The notes below the pieces were generated by a model. The model was not told the origin of the DNA. It saw only the letters and a program-made list of their open reading frames with translations, and searched no databases. Made by a program: the position numbers and the translations under genes. From a virus, in IMG/VR virus record IMGVR_UViG_3300037674_000462, positions 1-32,165 of that record: 32,165 nt of DNA; one strand, written 5' to 3'. Positions 1 to 6,981 of this stretch are shown one piece after another (the first letter of the stretch is position 1; the number at the start of each line of letters is the position of its first letter).

Positions 1-357
1 GAGGCTTATGAAATTCCCGACATAGCACCCTTACATGAAAAGGTAGAATTAATTACGAAAGAACTTGAAGATCAAGATATTACAAGTCTTCAAGGAAAGC
101 TAGCCGAGTTAGGAGTGAATCTAAAGACTATTATTGAACAACAAAGAGATTTATTAGCTATTAAGGAACGAGTAATACAAGCCGAAAAAGATGTAGAAGC
201 TATGAAAACAACTGTTACCGAAGCAAAATTAATAGTGGGCAAAGTAGAAGGATTTGAAAGTTATTTAAAGCAGTTCGAAGCTAAAATAGAAAAAGTCGAT
301 AAAGAGATCGATGATATCTGGCTAGGTATGGATGAACTATCTAACCCACTAAATTAA
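1..357 (+). CDS. Coiled-coil protein, 5'-truncated by window edge
   Basis: The reading frame is open from the first base of the window to the TAA at 355-357, so the gene starts outside. The visible part is 118 residues. A GTG at 115 could be read as a start, but the frame continues upstream with similar composition, so I treat it as internal. The protein is almost wholly charged and helical, with heptad-like spacing of Leu, Ile and Val and many Glu and Lys (for example around LLAIKERVIQAEKDVEAM), which predicts a long coiled coil. It has no membrane segment or cysteine. Family and function are not recognised. It lies just upstream of a promoter and of small lysis/packaging-side genes, so a structural or assembly role is possible but unsupported. 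Confidence 0.6.
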   Translation, partial: EAYEIPDIAPLHEKVELITKELEDQDITSLQGKLAELGVNLKTIIEQQRDLLAIKERVIQAEKDVEAMKTTVTEAKLIVGKVEGFESYLKQFEAKIEKVDKEIDDIWLGMDELSNPLN

Positions 358-374
358 CTTCAAAAAAATAATCC

Positions 375-403
375 TTGACTTGTATTGTACATTTTGATAT
401 AAT
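375..403 (+). promoter_or_regulatory. Sigma-70-type promoter with extended -10
   Basis: TTGACT (375-380), a 17-bp spacer, then a perfect TATAAT (398-403) preceded by TGA, the extended -10 element. It sits in the 92-bp gap after the first gene and about 45 bp before the ATG at 450, so it should drive the small genes, the lipase and probably the terminase. The match to consensus is close enough to be read by eye. Its strength is not measured. Confidence 0.8.
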
Positions 404-449
404 ACATGCTAATTTTGTACTTTAAAGTGCTAGTAGAACAGGAAATAAA

Positions 450-689
450 ATGACCCCACGAATGGATAAAATTCAGTTGAGCACCATAATAGCACTAATA
501 GTACAGTTTGCAGGAATTATATGGTGGGCCTCCGGTGTACAGGCTTCAGTAGATAAACTAGAAGGATTACATCAAGCAGTTGATCATGATCGAGTAGAGT
601 TCTATCAAAGAATGTCTGTTGTAGAAACAAAAGTTGAAGCAAACAAACAAATTTTAGAACGGCTCGAAGATAAAATCGACCAAATATAG
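450..689 (+). CDS. Small membrane-anchored coiled-coil protein (possible holin or inner-membrane spanin)
   Basis: The protein has 79 residues. A single hydrophobic segment lies at about residues 10-29 (STIIALIVQFAGIIWWASGV), followed by a charged helical tail with heptad-like spacing up to the C-terminus (VVETKVEANKQILERLEDKI). The N-terminus carries Arg and Lys, which suggests N-in topology with the tail in the periplasm. This shape fits a one-segment holin or a short inner-membrane spanin. A tail or virion membrane-contact protein is also possible. No partner with a lipobox is visible nearby, which weakens the spanin reading. The start is supported by AGGAAA upstream, and the gene is the first one after the promoter at 375-403. 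The function is inferred only from topology and from the lipase nearby. Confidence 0.65.
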   Translation: MTPRMDKIQLSTIIALIVQFAGIIWWASGVQASVDKLEGLHQAVDHDRVEFYQRMSVVETKVEANKQILERLEDKIDQI

Positions 690-702
690 ACAGGAGAAAC
701 TT

Positions 703-891
703 ATGGAATACGAAACTAAAGATGCACAAGCAAGTAGCACAACAGAAGAAAAACAAAAATCAGTAGCAGAAAAATTTGTACAACCAGGACCGGGAGGTGA
801 ATTTTTCACTATTATGGATGTTGATGGTAATAAGTACGAACAGTTTGAAACAATGGCAGCAGCCCAGGCATCTCTGGCTGGCAATCAATGA
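703..891 (+). CDS. Small protein of unknown function
   Basis: This is a 62-residue acidic protein with no recognised family. The first 25 residues are polar and probably disordered (rich in Ser, Thr, Glu and Lys). The rest, from PGPGGEFFTIMDVDGNKYEQ onward, looks like a small beta hairpin followed by an Ala-rich helix. The start at 703 is backed by AGGAGA about 6 bases upstream, a good Shine-Dalgarno site. Its TGA overlaps the ATG of the next reading frame as ATGA, so the two are probably translated in a coupled way. No membrane segment or cysteine is present. Confidence 0.6.
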   Translation: MEYETKDAQASSTTEEKQKSVAEKFVQPGPGGEFFTIMDVDGNKYEQFETMAAAQASLAGNQ

Positions 892-953
892 GTTGTTCTT
901 GTAAAAATTGTAAATGTGAAGACTGCAAATGTGATGAAGGAGGCTGTGAATGA
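888..953 (+). CDS. 21-aa cysteine-rich, metallothionein-like micropeptide
   Basis: This short frame begins at an ATG that shares ATGA with the stop of the gene before it. It ends in a TGA that shares ATGA with the lipase start at 950, so it fits exactly between the two. The 21 residues contain seven cysteines in the pattern CxCxxCxCxxCxCxxxxC, with Lys, Asp and Glu between them. Repeated CxC pairs are the hallmark of metallothioneins and other zinc- or copper-binding peptides; metal binding here is inferred. Its Gly-Gly codons (GGAGGC) also form the strong Shine-Dalgarno site of the lipase gene, so translating it may mainly open the lipase start. It has no Shine-Dalgarno site of its own and would depend on coupling. 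Confidence 0.55.
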   Translation: MSCSCKNCKCEDCKCDEGGCE

Positions 954-1693
954 ATTTAGCCGAGTATTTATCTGAAATGTCTAGACTTTCCTATTTAACT
1001 CCTACACAATTTGATGAGGAGTTTATTCCTGATGATGGGTATATCAATAAAACTTTTATCCAAGCAGATAATGCTGAAGGGTATATTATTGAATTCCAGG
1101 AGACTATAGTTTTAGCTTTCAGAGGTACTCAGCCCTCTCAACTAAAAGATGTTACTGCCGATTTAAAGTTTTGGAGAATTGACGCAGAGACTAATGGTGA
1201 AAAAGTTCATTCTGGTTTTTGGAAGGAAGCGTTCTCTTTATTCCCTGCAGTATTAAAAAATACTGCAGATTCAGATCATAAAAACTTCATAATAACAGGG
1301 CACAGTTTGGGAGGAGCCATGGCTGTTGTTATGGCAGGCTTCTTATTACGAATAGGATACAATGTCAGTGACTTATATACTTTCGGACAGCCCAGAGTAG
1401 GAAATCAGCAATTTTGTAGAAGAATAGAACGAGATTGTAATTGGCAAAGATTTGTAAACAATAACGATATAGTTCCTCGAGTCCCATTAAAGATGGGAGG
1501 AGTTTTTTACGATGGAGGCAATTTAAACTATATTAATTGTTACGGACAGATACGCCAATTAAGTTGGTGGCAGAGTGTCAAAGACTCTTTTAGAGGAAGA
1601 TGGTTTGCTTGGAAAAAGAAGCAATGGTTTGATTCATTTTATGACCATGCTATATGGTTATATAGAGACTTAATAATAGAGGCAAAAAAATGA
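950..1693 (+). CDS. Class 3 lipase (alpha/beta hydrolase)
   Basis: The 247-residue protein has the features of the Lipase_3 family, which hydrolyses triglycerides or phospholipid esters. The nucleophile elbow is GHSLGG with Ser119. The oxyanion-hole strand VLAFRGT lies at about residues 54-60. The acid is probably Asp173 in NNDIVPRVP, and the base His233 in YDHAIWLY. No signal peptide is visible, so release would need lysis, a holin, or a place in the virion. The length matches a minimal Lipase_3 domain with no extra modules. AAGGAGG lies about 7 bases before the ATG. The gene overlaps the 21-aa peptide upstream and the 81-aa gene downstream by ATGA. The position next to a small membrane protein suggests a role in lysis or host-membrane breakdown; this is inference. 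Confidence 0.85.
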   Translation: MNLAEYLSEMSRLSYLTPTQFDEEFIPDDGYINKTFIQADNAEGYIIEFQETIVLAFRGTQPSQLKDVTADLKFWRIDAETNGEKVHSGFWKEAFSLFPAVLKNTADSDHKNFIITGHSLGGAMAVVMAGFLLRIGYNVSDLYTFGQPRVGNQQFCRRIERDCNWQRFVNNNDIVPRVPLKMGGVFYDGGNLNYINCYGQIRQLSWWQSVKDSFRGRWFAWKKKQWFDSFYDHAIWLYRDLIIEAKK

Positions 1694-1935
1694 CTCCACA
1701 AACTAAATGGTATGCTACAGTAGCTGCAACTTGTCATAACACAGTTATGCAAATTCTGGCAGAAACTAAAGGTAATATTGAACCTGATAATTGTACTGTC
1801 GATCAGTTGAGTGCAATTAATGTCGCTAGTGCGTATTTAGAAATATACAATTTAGCAATTAAAAACCAAATAATAGAAGAACCGGGAGAACCAGTTCTTG
1901 GATACAATGACGAAAAACCTAAGATAGTACATTAA
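1690..1935 (+). CDS. Small protein directly upstream of terL (unknown; positional small-terminase candidate)
   Basis: The protein has 81 residues and is mainly alpha-helical in composition (about residues 8-27 and 36-62), with an acidic, Pro/Gly-containing tail. No motif is recognised. It overlaps the lipase by ATGA, and its TAA overlaps the terminase start as TAATG, so it is translated as part of the same unit. Small terminase subunits usually sit here, but they are generally longer than 100 residues with an N-terminal helix-turn-helix, and I cannot see one. The small-terminase reading therefore rests on position alone. Confidence 0.6.
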   Translation: MTPQTKWYATVAATCHNTVMQILAETKGNIEPDNCTVDQLSAINVASAYLEIYNLAIKNQIIEEPGEPVLGYNDEKPKIVH

Positions 1936-3236
1936 TGTTAGATATAAGCCGTGCCGATATAAGCGGACAAGTTTTAATGGATTATTCTCCAGAGGAGAGA
2001 TTTATAAAACTTCCCGTAATCCCTTACCTAGAACTCTTAGGTATAGAAGCTATTCCTTCTCAAATAGCTGTTATTAACTCAATAAATAATTCTAAATATC
2101 GTTTTGTTTGTGCGGCATTGTCACGTCGTCAAGGCAAAACTTATATAGCTAATATAATAGGACAACTAACAGTATTAGTACCAGGAAGTCATGTTTTACT
2201 TATGTCTCCTAATTACTCGCTTTCTCAAATTTCTTTTGATCTACAGAGAAATTTAATAAAGCATTTTGATTTAGAAGTCATTAGAGATAACGCAAAGGAT
2301 AGAGTTATAGAACTCTCTAATAATTCTACTATACGAATGGGTTCTATTAATCAAGTAGATTCAGTTGTTGGTAGAAGCTATGATCTTATTATCTTTGACG
2401 AAGCAGCCTTGACTGATGGAAGAGAAGCTTTCAATATAGCTCTAAGACCTACACTAGATAAACAAAATAGTAAGGCATTATTTATTTCTACTCCTAGAGG
2501 ACGAAATAATTGGTTCGCTGATTTTTTCCACAGAGGTTCTAATGATGAGTTTCCAGAATGGATATCTATTAAAGCAACTTACCATGAAAATCCTCGACTT
2601 AGTGAAAGTGATATATTTGAAGCAAAAAAATCTATGTCTACCGCTGAATTTGCTCAAGAATATTTGGCAGACTTTAATACTTATGAAGGACAAGTATGGA
2701 ATTTTGATTATGAAAAGTGCACTACAAATGTAGACCAGTTTAAACCAGACGGTATGGATATATTTGCAGGGCTTGATGTAGGATATAAAGACCCCACTGC
2801 GTTTTGCGTTATTGCTTACGATTGGGACAGTGAAAATTATTATGTAGTGGATGAATATATTGACGCGGAAAGAACAACTGAGCAGCATGCTATTGAAATT
2901 CAAAAACTCATTGAAAAGTGGGACATTGACTTTATTTATATCGACTCGGCAGCACAACAGACTAGATTCGACTTTGCCCAGAACTACGATATATCCACCA
3001 TTAACGCCAAGAAATCAGTTTTGGATGGCATTGCACACGTTGCAAATATAGTAGACAATGATAAACTATTCGTAAGTCAAAAATGTGAAAATACTTTAGA
3101 ATGCCTAGATCAATATCAGTGGGACCCAAACCCTAATTTACTTAGAGAGAAACCAAAACATGATAGATTCTCTCATATGTCAGATGCATTACGATATGCT
3201 TTATATAGCTTTGAAGTTTCCGCAGGTACTTTTTAG
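1935..3236 (+). CDS. terL: Terminase large subunit
   Basis: This is the DNA-packaging motor: an ATPase that drives DNA into the prohead and a nuclease that cuts the concatemer. The 433 residues show the expected order. A Walker A-type loop SRRQGKT (63-69) is followed by Walker B LIIFDE (151-156; Asp155, Glu156) and the coupling motif STPRG (185-189). The RNase H-like nuclease then shows Asp281 in GLDVGYKDP, Asp337 in YIDSAA and Asp417 in HMSDALRY. The length is typical of the family. The start at 1935 is coupled to the gene before it by TAATG. All key residues are present, so the enzyme looks intact. An HNH endonuclease and the portal follow, as expected for a packaging module. Confidence 0.95.
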   Translation: MLDISRADISGQVLMDYSPEERFIKLPVIPYLELLGIEAIPSQIAVINSINNSKYRFVCAALSRRQGKTYIANIIGQLTVLVPGSHVLLMSPNYSLSQISFDLQRNLIKHFDLEVIRDNAKDRVIELSNNSTIRMGSINQVDSVVGRSYDLIIFDEAALTDGREAFNIALRPTLDKQNSKALFISTPRGRNNWFADFFHRGSNDEFPEWISIKATYHENPRLSESDIFEAKKSMSTAEFAQEYLADFNTYEGQVWNFDYEKCTTNVDQFKPDGMDIFAGLDVGYKDPTAFCVIAYDWDSENYYVVDEYIDAERTTEQHAIEIQKLIEKWDIDFIYIDSAAQQTRFDFAQNYDISTINAKKSVLDGIAHVANIVDNDKLFVSQKCENTLECLDQYQWDPNPNLLREKPKHDRFSHMSDALRYALYSFEVSAGTF

Positions 3237-3260
3237 TTGGTACCAAGTAAAAAATAACTC

Positions 3261-3290
3261 TTGACATTTTGTATGATTATTTGGTATAAT
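3261..3290 (+). promoter_or_regulatory. Sigma-70-type promoter with extended -10
   Basis: A perfect TTGACA (3261-3266), an 18-bp spacer, and a perfect TATAAT (3285-3290) with TGG just upstream. The block around the -10 box, TTGGTATAATTTTTGA, is repeated in the promoter at 25197-25226. It lies between terL and the HNH gene, so the HNH-portal-capsid block has its own strong start. The predicted transcript start is only about 15 bases before the ATG at 3313, leaving a very short leader without a clear Shine-Dalgarno site. Confidence 0.85.
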
Positions 3291-3312
3291 TTTTGAAAGT
3301 GAAAAACTGTAA

Positions 3313-3684
3313 ATGGACCTAAAGCGAGACCTAGTAAAGTACGTTAGAGATAAAGCAAAGGCGAAGTACCAGAAGAGTACGGAATGCTTTATTTGTGGTA
3401 CTAAGGATATTCTAGATTTTCATCATTTCTATGGATTAACAGAACTGCTTGATATTTGGTTACGTAAAAATAAGATTGTAATATCTACAGCTGAAGAAAT
3501 CATGAATGTACGGGATACTTTTATAGAAGAGCATAAAATAGAACTGTACGATGAGGCAGTAACCCTTTGTCATACTCATCATTTGAAGTTACATTCAATA
3601 TATGGTAAAAGACCTAAACTAGTAACAAGCCCTAAACAAAAACGTTGGGTAGAGAAACAAAGAGATAAGTATGGCATGGTATAA
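3313..3684 (+). CDS. HNH endonuclease
   Basis: The 123-residue protein carries the marks of a zinc-supported HNH nuclease: a CFIC knuckle (Cys25, Cys28), the HH pair in DFHHFYGL (His37, His38), and a second cluster LCHTHHLKLH (Cys86, His89, His90, His94). Known from other cos-type phages: HNH proteins encoded beside the terminase assist terminase in cutting DNA during packaging, and the position between terL and portal fits that role. A free-standing homing endonuclease is the alternative. It has its own promoter and a short leader, and no clear Shine-Dalgarno site precedes the ATG. Its 3' end overlaps the portal gene by 14 bases. Confidence 0.85.
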   Translation: MDLKRDLVKYVRDKAKAKYQKSTECFICGTKDILDFHHFYGLTELLDIWLRKNKIVISTAEEIMNVRDTFIEEHKIELYDEAVTLCHTHHLKLHSIYGKRPKLVTSPKQKRWVEKQRDKYGMV

Positions 3685-4888
3685 TAGATTTTTTAGGACA
3701 GGTTCAGATTTTATCGACGAAGAAGAGAAAAATAACCCTGCTCAAGTTTATATTTCTAGAGAAGAAGGGTTCAGTATAGGAAGTACAGAAAACTTTACAA
3801 ACTATACTAAAGCCTATGAACAATTTGAAGTAGTTAATAGAGCTGTAAATTTAATTGTCGATGATGTTGCAGAGATACAAGTTGATGTAGGAGATAAACT
3901 AGGTTTAACACCGATATATAAAAATGTACGAAAATCTCGGGTTGATCTCTTACTGAATTTAGAGCCTAATCCTTTTCAGGATATTAATACTTTTAAAAGA
4001 AATTTAATAATTGATTTATTAATGGATGGAAATATATTTATATATTTCGATGGTGTACACATGTATCAATTACCAGCTAAAAATGTTGAAATTGAAACAG
4101 ATGAAGACACTTATATAAAATCTTTTATTTATGATGGAAAGATTATGTATAGTCCAGAAGAAATTATACATATTAAGGAAAACTCTTTTGAATCTATGTA
4201 TCGAGGAGTACCTAGGCTAAAGCCTGCTTGGACACGAATGCAACTATTAGGCTCTATGAGAAAGTTTCAAGAAAACTTTTTTAAGAATGGAGCAGTTCCT
4301 GGGTTGGTACTTAAAAGCCCTAATACTCTTAGTGAAAAGATTAAAGAACGAATGCTTGCAGCATGGAGATCACGATATAATCCTACTGCTGGCGGACACA
4401 GACCACTCATTTTAGATGGTGGTTTAGAAGTATCTAATTTAAACGAAGTTAATTTTAAAGAGTTAGACTTCCAAGAGTCTATTAAAGAAAACGAAAAGAT
4501 TATTTTAGAAGCAATTGGAGTTCCTCCAATTCTTCTTGATAGTGGTAATAATGCTAACATTCGTCCAAATCATAGACTTTATTACTTGGAAACTATACTT
4601 CCTATTGTAAAAAAGATTAACTTTGCGTTTGAAAGATATTTTGGTTTTGATTTGAAGGAAGATATTAGTAATATTCCTGCTCTTCAACCAGAATTGCAAG
4701 ATCAGGCATCTTTTTACGCTACTCTAGTTAATGGAGGCATAATGACTCCAAACGAAGCTAGAGAAGCATTAAGAATGCCTGCTATTGAAGGGCATGACGA
4801 TATTAGAGTTCCCGCAAATATAGCAGGAAGAGGCTCCGCCGCAGACCCTTCGCAGGGCGGAAGACCAGAAGAGGAAACAGATGAATAA
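3671..4888 (+). CDS. Portal protein, HK97 family
   Basis: The portal is the ring at one capsid vertex through which DNA enters and leaves. It also binds terminase and the neck proteins. The 405 residues follow the HK97-portal pattern: AYEQFEVVNRAVNLIVDDVA early on, then LLNLEPNPFQ, a MDGNIFIYFDG strand, the helical stem region with FFKNGAVPGLVL, and EAIGVPPILLDSGNNANIRP, a highly typical block of this family. The C-terminal tail (SAADPSQGGRPEEETDE) is low-complexity and sits in an unusually GC-rich DNA stretch. The start overlaps the HNH gene, and the stop overlaps the protease-capsid start. Length and motifs are complete. Confidence 0.93.
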   Translation: MAWYNRFFRTGSDFIDEEEKNNPAQVYISREEGFSIGSTENFTNYTKAYEQFEVVNRAVNLIVDDVAEIQVDVGDKLGLTPIYKNVRKSRVDLLLNLEPNPFQDINTFKRNLIIDLLMDGNIFIYFDGVHMYQLPAKNVEIETDEDTYIKSFIYDGKIMYSPEEIIHIKENSFESMYRGVPRLKPAWTRMQLLGSMRKFQENFFKNGAVPGLVLKSPNTLSEKIKERMLAAWRSRYNPTAGGHRPLILDGGLEVSNLNEVNFKELDFQESIKENEKIILEAIGVPPILLDSGNNANIRPNHRLYYLETILPIVKKINFAFERYFGFDLKEDISNIPALQPELQDQASFYATLVNGGIMTPNEAREALRMPAIEGHDDIRVPANIAGRGSAADPSQGGRPEEETDE

Positions 4889-6917
4889 AATTATTAATTT
4901 AACATCAATTCTAAAAGTAGCTGGAGAAAAAGATGATAATCTTAAAATTGAAGGCTATGCAAGTACAAATGATCAAGATAGAGTTGGAGACGTAATTGAA
5001 CCTACTGCCTGGACTAAAGGTGGCTTAGACAATTATCAAAACAATCCTATCTTATTATTTAACCACGATTATAATGAACCTATTGGTAAAGCAACTCACG
5101 TTGAAGTAACCAAATCAGGACTTAAAATCGAGGGAATGATTTCTAAGTCTGCGGGTAAAATTCGCGATTTAGTAAAAGAGGGCATCCTCGGCGCTTTTAG
5201 CGTCGGTTTCCGAGTCAAGGATGCTGACTATATAAAGGAAACCGATGGTTTAAGGATCAAGGATGCGGAACTGTTTGAGGTGTCAGTTGTTTCTGTCCCC
5301 GCAAATCAATCCGCTGTCTTCTCTGTCGCGAAATCGTTCGACACGGATGAAGAATATGCGGACTGGAAAAAGCAGTTTGTTAAAGATCCTCATGTTGAAA
5401 TCGATCAGTCCGGTAAGGACTCATCAAAAGAAACAGCAAATGCTGTCTTCGGAGACAATATTATGTCTGATAAAGACTTTGATCTCGAAGAGTTTGCCAA
5501 AGAAGTAGCACGTAAGACGGCTGCCGAAATTCAGATGAAACAAGCTGAAGAGAAAGCAGTTGCCGATGCAGAGGTTCAAAAAGCCGCTGCTGATGCAGAA
5601 GTCGAAAAAGCTACTCAGGAAGCACAACTCGAAGAGAAGAAAGCTGAGGTCCAAGCTGTAGTACAGGGCGTAACGTCTGGCGCGGAACGTCTCGTCTCAG
5701 ATTTGGAAGAAAGGGTTCTAAAAGGTCAGCAAGACCTTGGAACTGTAGTAGACGAGTTGCGAAATGAAATCAAGGAGAAATCTGAAGAGATCAATTCTAT
5801 GCGCGAGTCTAAGAGAGTTTTCGGTGAGCGTCGTGATAGCGGCGACTGGAAACAGAAGATGTCGTCTGACGTAGAAGATGCTTATATGCTTGGTCGAATT
5901 ACTGGCAAAGGATATGATACTTCTTTTGCTAAGAACGTTATGGAGAAGGCGAACGCCATGTCAGGTGTTGCCGTTTCTTCAGCGGATTTTGAGCAAGTCG
6001 TTTCTTCTAATGTTGAACGCGACATTCAGTTGGAGCTCAAGCTAGCTCCTTTGTTCCGTGAGATTCAGATGGCCTCAGCCACTCAGATTCTCCCAGTAAT
6101 GCCTGATTCTGGTTATGCCGAATTTGTTGCAACCCAGATGACGGATGGAGTTTCCCCTCATGGTAACTTAGCCACTAGAGGAGATACTTACAAGACTACA
6201 GGACAAGGTGATAGGGGTGGAATCGATATGACTGAAACTACTCTTAGTACTAAGAAGCTTATTTCTCGTACCTACCTTGGTAACGAGACTGAAGAGGATG
6301 CAATTATTCCTATTCTTCCTCTTATCCGTGAAGCTGTCGTTAGGTCTCAAGCACGTTCCGTCGAGAACATGGTTCTTGTTGGTAATACTGCAGATAGTCC
6401 TTTCGGAGCAGGCGGAGCTTCCCCTGCGGGTGTAGTCGCGTATGCGGGTTCTAATAAAACTCAGCATGCCACAGCTTATGCCTCACACCCTGTTATGCTA
6501 GCTACCGAACTATTGGCAGCTCGTAAAAATATGGGTAAATATGGCGCTCGTCCTGAAGATGTAGTTTACATCGTTAGCTTAAGTAAGTATCACGAACTTA
6601 TTGCTGATGCTAATTTTGCGGACGTCAGTCAGGTTGATAATGCAAATTCAACCAAACTTACTGGTCAAGTAGGCCAGATTTACGGATCTCCAGTTATTGT
6701 ATCGGACGAGTTTGCAGCAGCAGCTGTAAGCAAGTTTTATGCAGTAGCAGTGAATCCGCGTAACTTTGTAATTCCGCGTCTTCGTGGTGTTACGGTTGAA
6801 AGCGATTATGAAGTCGCTGAGCAGCGCAGAGTTCTTGTCGCGTCACAACGACTTGGATTCGCAGGCATCATCGCAGGTACAACTGCGGCGTGGCCTTTGC
6901 AGTTCAAGGGCTCTTAA
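4881..6917 (+). CDS. Prohead protease - scaffold - major capsid protein fusion (HK97 type)
   Basis: One 678-residue chain holds three parts. Residues 1-190 match the HK97 prohead protease family (U35): FNHD with His62, GAFSVGF with Ser107, and the following acidic strand FEVSVVSVPAN. Residues about 195-325 form an Ala/Glu/Lys-rich coiled coil like the HK97 delta (scaffold) domain. Residues about 330-678 are the HK97-fold capsid protein, with the typical PVMPDSG, ARSVENMVLVGN, SLSKYHELI and YGSPVIVSDEF blocks. The protease presumably cleaves itself and the delta domain away during maturation. A Shine-Dalgarno site and ATG at 5451-5465 may also yield a delta-capsid protein without the protease. 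The start overlaps the portal stop. Codons are more GC-ending than in neighbouring genes, especially around 5160-5420 and 5680-5850. Confidence 0.93.
   Translation: MNKIINLTSILKVAGEKDDNLKIEGYASTNDQDRVGDVIEPTAWTKGGLDNYQNNPILLFNHDYNEPIGKATHVEVTKSGLKIEGMISKSAGKIRDLVKEGILGAFSVGFRVKDADYIKETDGLRIKDAELFEVSVVSVPANQSAVFSVAKSFDTDEEYADWKKQFVKDPHVEIDQSGKDSSKETANAVFGDNIMSDKDFDLEEFAKEVARKTAAEIQMKQAEEKAVADAEVQKAAADAEVEKATQEAQLEEKKAEVQAVVQGVTSGAERLVSDLEERVLKGQQDLGTVVDELRNEIKEKSEEINSMRESKRVFGERRDSGDWKQKMSSDVEDAYMLGRITGKGYDTSFAKNVMEKANAMSGVAVSSADFEQVVSSNVERDIQLELKLAPLFREIQMASATQILPVMPDSGYAEFVATQMTDGVSPHGNLATRGDTYKTTGQGDRGGIDMTETTLSTKKLISRTYLGNETEEDAIIPILPLIREAVVRSQARSVENMVLVGNTADSPFGAGGASPAGVVAYAGSNKTQHATAYASHPVMLATELLAARKNMGKYGARPEDVVYIVSLSKYHELIADANFADVSQVDNANSTKLTGQVGQIYGSPVIVSDEFAAAAVSKFYAVAVNPRNFVIPRLRGVTVESDYEVAEQRRVLVASQRLGFAGIIAGTTAAWPLQFKGS
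5451..5465 (+). promoter_or_regulatory. Internal ribosome binding site and ATG inside the protease-capsid gene
   Basis: GGAG at 5451-5454 is followed 8 bases later by an in-frame ATG (5463-5465, Met195). It lies exactly at the junction between the protease part and the delta/scaffold part. Initiation here would give a 484-residue delta-capsid protein and so raise the capsid-to-protease ratio. The spacing is ideal, but use in the cell is inferred. Confidence 0.45.
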
Positions 6918-6925
6918 TCCTACTG

Positions 6926-6968
6926 GGTAAATGTAATCAGGGGGAGGGTCACCTCCCCTTTGGTTACC
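6926..6968 (+). terminator. GC-rich hairpin after the capsid gene (terminator or attenuator)
   Basis: A perfect 7-bp stem, GGGGAGG (6941-6947) with CCTCCCC (6952-6958), closes a GTCA loop, and GGTAA (6926-6930) can pair with TTACC (6964-6968) as an outer stem. The run after the inner stem is only CTTTGGTT, a weak U-tract, so partial termination or mRNA-end protection is as likely as full termination. It separates the abundant capsid message from the connector genes. Confidence 0.55.
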
Positions 6969-6981
6969 ATAAGGAAAATCT

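Noticed and set aside
115-357. GTG at 115 as the true start of the first gene
   Set aside because: The frame stays open to base 1 with the same helical, charged composition, so the gene most likely begins outside the window.
2478-2957. 159-codon open frame on the minus strand inside terL
   Set aside because: It lies wholly within an intact terminase gene with all its motifs, and the translation has no recognisable domain. It is a chance frame in AT-rich coding DNA.
4830-4865. GC-rich hairpin near the portal 3' end as a terminator
   Set aside because: It lies inside the coding sequence, has no U-run, and the next gene starts right after it. It encodes a low-complexity tail.
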